From assembly GCA_930367205.1 (NCBI GenBank), contig OV884011.1, forward strand, positions 172,867,226 to 172,931,225: a stretch of 64,000 nucleotides of DNA, read 5' to 3'. The DNA is from Acanthosoma haemorrhoidale. Taxonomy: Eukaryota > Arthropoda > Insecta > Hemiptera > Acanthosomatidae. This document shows positions 60,001 to 64,000 of this stretch, one piece after another; position 1 is the stretch's first letter; each line of letters begins with the position of its first letter. The translations under genes and the position numbers were made by a program. A model generated the notes under the pieces. That model had not been told where the DNA came from, did no database searches, and saw only the letters and a list, made by a program, of their open reading frames with translations.

Positions 60001-63000
60001 TTTGTAGCCATTCCCAGAAGAGAATTTCATGTTCGAAAATTCATGAGGATTTTATATAGAGATGTTGGATTGAAAATTCGGGCCTTGACTGTGAAAAGAA
60101 AATTAGAACGTTTAAAAAAACATAACATAAAAGTTGATAGCCGGTTAAAAAAAAAAATGCCCATTCATTCAAAGATGAATTTAGAGTATGATTTTATTTT
60201 ACACCACCCAAATCTCTCATATTCATATTAGAAATTTATAAGTGAAAACTAAAACTCCACGATCCGTCCTCAATGTATTTTACAAAGCAATAAAGTTTTG
60301 AACAGTACTAAATACTAAGCACTAAGCTGTCATCTTTAGTTAATAAAATAAAAAATCGCACCATTAAAACATCCATCACCTGTATGGCGACCTATGACTT
60401 ACTCAATTAGGAACATAAAACTTTTAAATCACGCAAATTTTCGTATGAGACAGCACAGTTAAAAGGGTTTGTTGTTTGTACTTACCTCATTCTACGACTG
60501 GCTTCATTAAGGAGGTGTGCAGGGGATGTGCTTGTGCTCAGTATTTCCTCTTTTTTATTAATATATGTCAGTTGTAAGAGTATATAATTTAATTTCTATG
60601 CTTACCTACGCTGTTGAGTAATATTTTATCAATAGTATTGAGAGTATATGTATACAGTATTTTTAGGTTGTTTTTTTCTTTTTTAATTAGAAATTAAGAA
60701 TTATTACCGATGGTGTGTAGTCACGCTGATGTAAATTTTATTAAGATAACAGACAGTGCTTGTAATGAATATGGCTAGTAATTATTAGAAATGCTAGAAG
60801 TTTTCACTCGTAAGATGTCTGTCTTTTTTGCCTTCTTGTATATTGTGTAGTGTATATTGTAACTAGTGGAACTTTTAGGTTGACCCGCAAAAATACAACC
60901 AATTTCATTTTAAAAAATTCATTAATAAAGCAATTTACAATTTAAAAAACCTATTTTAAGTTCCGGAAGTTCTAACGAAATAAAATACTTAAAAGTGGTG
61001 ATACCCCATTACAAGCATGGCAATTTGCGGAGACGTCATACACACAAGTACGTACCGATTGAATAAAATAATAAGCCAACCGGAAAATAATAACAGTATT
61101 TCATTTATTATTTATTTGAAATAAAATTAGAAATTTTAAATATTGAAGTAAACACTTGCAGAGAAACCCTTAATTGTGTGAGCAACAGATATATATATAT
61201 ATATATACGTAGCAGGACAAACAATTCTGTTCCGATAGCAATAATGTCAATATTTGCTCGTTTTATTTTCAACATATTTGGCTACTTTTTCGCTGTCTAT
61301 AACGGATTAAATAATTCTTTAGTTAATTTCCCTTGAGTCAAATTGGACTTCAATAATCACACACGAATCGGAAAACGAACCCGTGTCTTGAAGCATTTTG
61401 CTCCCTATAAGTCTACCATTTGTCAATAAAATATCCAAGTAGAATATTAAACACACATATTAATTAACCGATAGAAATACAAAACTGAATTACCAATTAA
61501 CACAGACGGAGTATCAAATAATGGGAGACATTTAGGAGTAGATATTTGATATAGATATAGATGTTTTCATTCAATGCATGTTGAAAAAGTAATCTTCTAA
61601 TGTAATCTCATTTTTTTATTGGCGTAGCATAACGATTTCATTATTACAATAGGTTGAAAGTGGTCCTGGATTCTTTTATAAAAAAAAACAATGGGCTTGA
61701 CAAATGCTGTGCTTGATTTCATAATTCCTTCCTTATTAATAATAATATCATATGTTTATGAGTGTTTTTTACAAACAAAACAGCTCGGTAATTTAAATTT
61801 ATAAAATATAACGTACTTTTTTTTCATTTTTATTATATTAATATAAGGGAAGAAAATTAACTATTTCAACCTATCGGCAACGAAGAAGTCATAGAATATA
61901 GTCTTCGCGGAGGACCCGATAGCGACTCACTAATGACGCTTTCGCGTGACGGTCCAGGTCACAAGTGACGCTACACCGAAGACGACTTATAGCTTAAAAC
62001 AAAAACTAAATATTAAAGCCATTATATTTAGATAGTAATCATACCCAATAAAAGTATCTTTAATGCTGCTACGTACAGATAGTAAGTAACCATTTGAATA
62101 ACACCATATCGTCCATTTACAAGCTTGAGTCTAATTATACTTTAACTAAACGTAAAGTACTAAACGTTATAGTATCCAAGAGCTGGTTTATTTAAATGAA
62201 ACGAAAAGACGATCAGGGTACATTATTTAATAAATGATTAGTCAATACTTTATTAGTATAATATTGGTCGTAAAAATGGTTATGAAAAAAAAAAAAAGTT
62301 TTGAAAGGGATTTTCAGGAGCAAAGAATATTGAAGAAACAAAATTTTTTTATATCATCGTCTAAACTTAAAAAATCACAAAACTCCTTGAAGCTGTGTTG
62401 AGTATACTCATAGTGTAATGAAAGGATCAGAAATACCTGATCAAGCATAACAAAAATATATACTAGGCGTCCTGTCATTCCGATCTTAATAATGGAAGTT
62501 AATTTCCTATGGAAACATCCTCGGAAGATTCAAGAAGAATATTATAATAATAAACATACTGTACTTTAATAGTATACTTTCCTTGATTTTAATGGCCTCA
62601 TAATGGCTAATAATAAAATAATACCAATGGTCAACATGATTATTGGGAATATTGTCGGGTGTAATATATTATTGTAAATGCTTCATGATTTGGAGATTTT
62701 GGTTTTAAATCTTTCAAATATATTCATCTTATGGTCATTCATTATTAATTAATTCAATTAATTAATATTATTTGATATTTATTCATTTGATTTTAATCTT
62801 TTAGCTTAGATGACGTTATGTTTTATTTATGATTTTACTACCACATGTCCTGAAATCAAATTAACTGATAATCTGCTAAGTTTTTTAAATGTTTGAATTA
62901 CTACTAACCTTCGTATTTATATAGACAAGAGGTACATTATTACAATTTCTCTATTCATTCTATTAATAATTTAAGCATGAATATATAATCAGGACCATTG

Positions 63001-63740
63001 AGCACTAACTTAAATTAAATTGTTGTGCCAAAGTTATACGTAGTAAAATAAGCCTACACGACTACCCACTCAAAAAAAAAACCTATAGTGACATTTAAAT
63101 TAGACGAAAAAATGTATGAAAAAAACCTGAAATTACAGTGGTTATTTTCATGTTTCCGTAAAGCTAAATAGAACACATAAGAGAAGTTAGTAATAAAGCG
63201 CGTTGTCAAATTACAATTCGTGCTTTCCAGAACAAATAAGGGGCAATAAGCTAAAAATATCTAAACAAGGGATGAAAAGCTGTTTGAGGCCATTTCCCCT
63301 TTCAAATTAAACACTATTTATTTAAAACGGTCTTGTTTAAAAAGCCTAAACGATTTTTCCATTACAGGGGAAAATACAGGGTTGGTTGTTTGCTAAACCT
63401 CTTTTATAAATTACCTATGTAATAGAGCAGTGAGACTTGTAATTTGTGGTAGATTTTTACATAGAATTTCTCATAAATGTAATATATTCCAGTTTATTTA
63501 TCTAAAAATAATACCAAAACAAAGAGGAAACAAATAAGAAAAAACAAAGAAATAATTCATTTTTAGCATTCAGGATACATTTGTTTGTATTTGTGTTATT
63601 GCATTTATCGAGCCAATTTAACATTAATAACCTACATTTTTATTTAACAAGCCAGCCAGCACTCCTTACATCCTTTCAACGAGTATTATTGACACAATAA
63701 ACAATCTTTATACATTTTGCCCTATTAATAAATTAATTTA
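60000..63740. other. AT-rich non-coding DNA
   Basis: Short frames only. An AT microsatellite lies near 61189-61207, and a short structured GC-rich patch at about 61895-61990. Confidence 0.5.
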
Positions 63741-63744
63741 ATAA

Positions 63745-64000
63745 CTAATTTCTCCAATCATGTCCTGAGCATATGTGGCTCTCGCGCTCTTCATCAGCCT
63801 CCACTGGCTCGTATCCGGTAACGTGGCTGACGGAGGAGCGTGGGGGACTTCCCAAGACTCCGCTTCCTCTTTCGTATGAGAGGAATGTGACAACCATGTG
63901 GATTTGGGAAGCCTCTGGGCTGTTTGTAAATATTGTATAAATGAGCGAGTGAATGATGAATTGTAAATATGGTATGAATGAGAACATTTATCTCAATTAC
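63745..64000 (+). mobile_element. Jockey family 1 3'-UTR copy, cut by the window edge
   Basis: It starts CTCCAATCATGTCCTGAGC and runs through CTCTCGCGCTCTTC, CCTCCACTGGCTCGTATCCGG and GGGGGACTTCCCAAGACTCC to the GTATGAATGAGAACATTTATC tail, where the window ends. It retains the 3'-UTR segment missing from the 18.7- and 56-kb copies. The left end is a 5' truncation within the 3' UTR. Confidence 0.88.

Noticed and set aside
63690..63735. Minus-strand family 1 tail just before the last copy
   Set aside because: CAATCTTTATACATTTTGCCCTATT vaguely resembles reversed tails of the 45- and 49-kb pieces, but the likeness is too short and AT-rich.

Overview
This is an AT-rich eukaryotic window with no complete host gene that I can recognise. 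It has no bacterial gene density, no Shine-Dalgarno/operon structure, no CRISPR array, and no rRNA or confident tRNA gene. Nearly all open frames are short, and most look like chance openings in AT-rich DNA. What can be identified is a sediment of transposable elements: Jockey-like non-LTR retrotransposons, an internally deleted Tc1/mariner-type DNA transposon, LTR-like fragments and several unassigned dispersed repeats. They sit in AT-rich intergenic or intronic DNA with homopolymers and microsatellites. The element mix and base composition suggest an arthropod, probably an insect. I cannot name the species, and this is inference.

Layout. 0.2-1.0 kb: GC-richer leader with a TATA box and the start of an ORF. 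A diverged relative lies inverted at 9.8-10.3 kb with a tandem repeat in its leader. 5.7 and 18.1 kb: two related LTR-like segments. 6.1 and 15.1 kb: two copies of an unassigned repeat, the second preceded by a 63-bp tandem repeat. 11.9-12.65 kb: minus-strand 3' part of Jockey family 1. 16.37-16.93 kb: mariner-type element keeping only the transposase DNA-binding half. 18.7-19.1 kb: 389-bp family 1 insertion with a 15-bp target-site duplication (TSD). 20.9-21.8 kb: a diverged family 1 tail, a long CT microsatellite and an 85-bp family 1 insertion. 27.0-29.0 kb: the longest family 1 copy, with a decayed reverse transcriptase. 35.3 and 52.2 kb: a dispersed repeat pair. 37.8-38.5 and 43.2-43.8 kb: Jockey family 2 C-termini. 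45.0, 48.95, 49.03, 56.0-57.1 and 63.75-64.0 kb: more family 1 pieces. The remainder is AT-rich DNA.

How it fits together. The family 1 copies form subfamilies. Copies at 18.7 and 56.0 kb share one internal 3'-UTR deletion and are nearly identical by eye across the tail, which points to recent amplification. Several insertions keep clean TSDs and extreme 5' truncation (46, 85, 389 and 518 bp), as expected of target-primed reverse transcription. No novel multi-gene system is evident. The most notable items are the deleted mariner element with an intact DNA-binding ORF, the shared subfamily deletion, the tiny retroposon insertions, and the uncharacterised repeat pairs.
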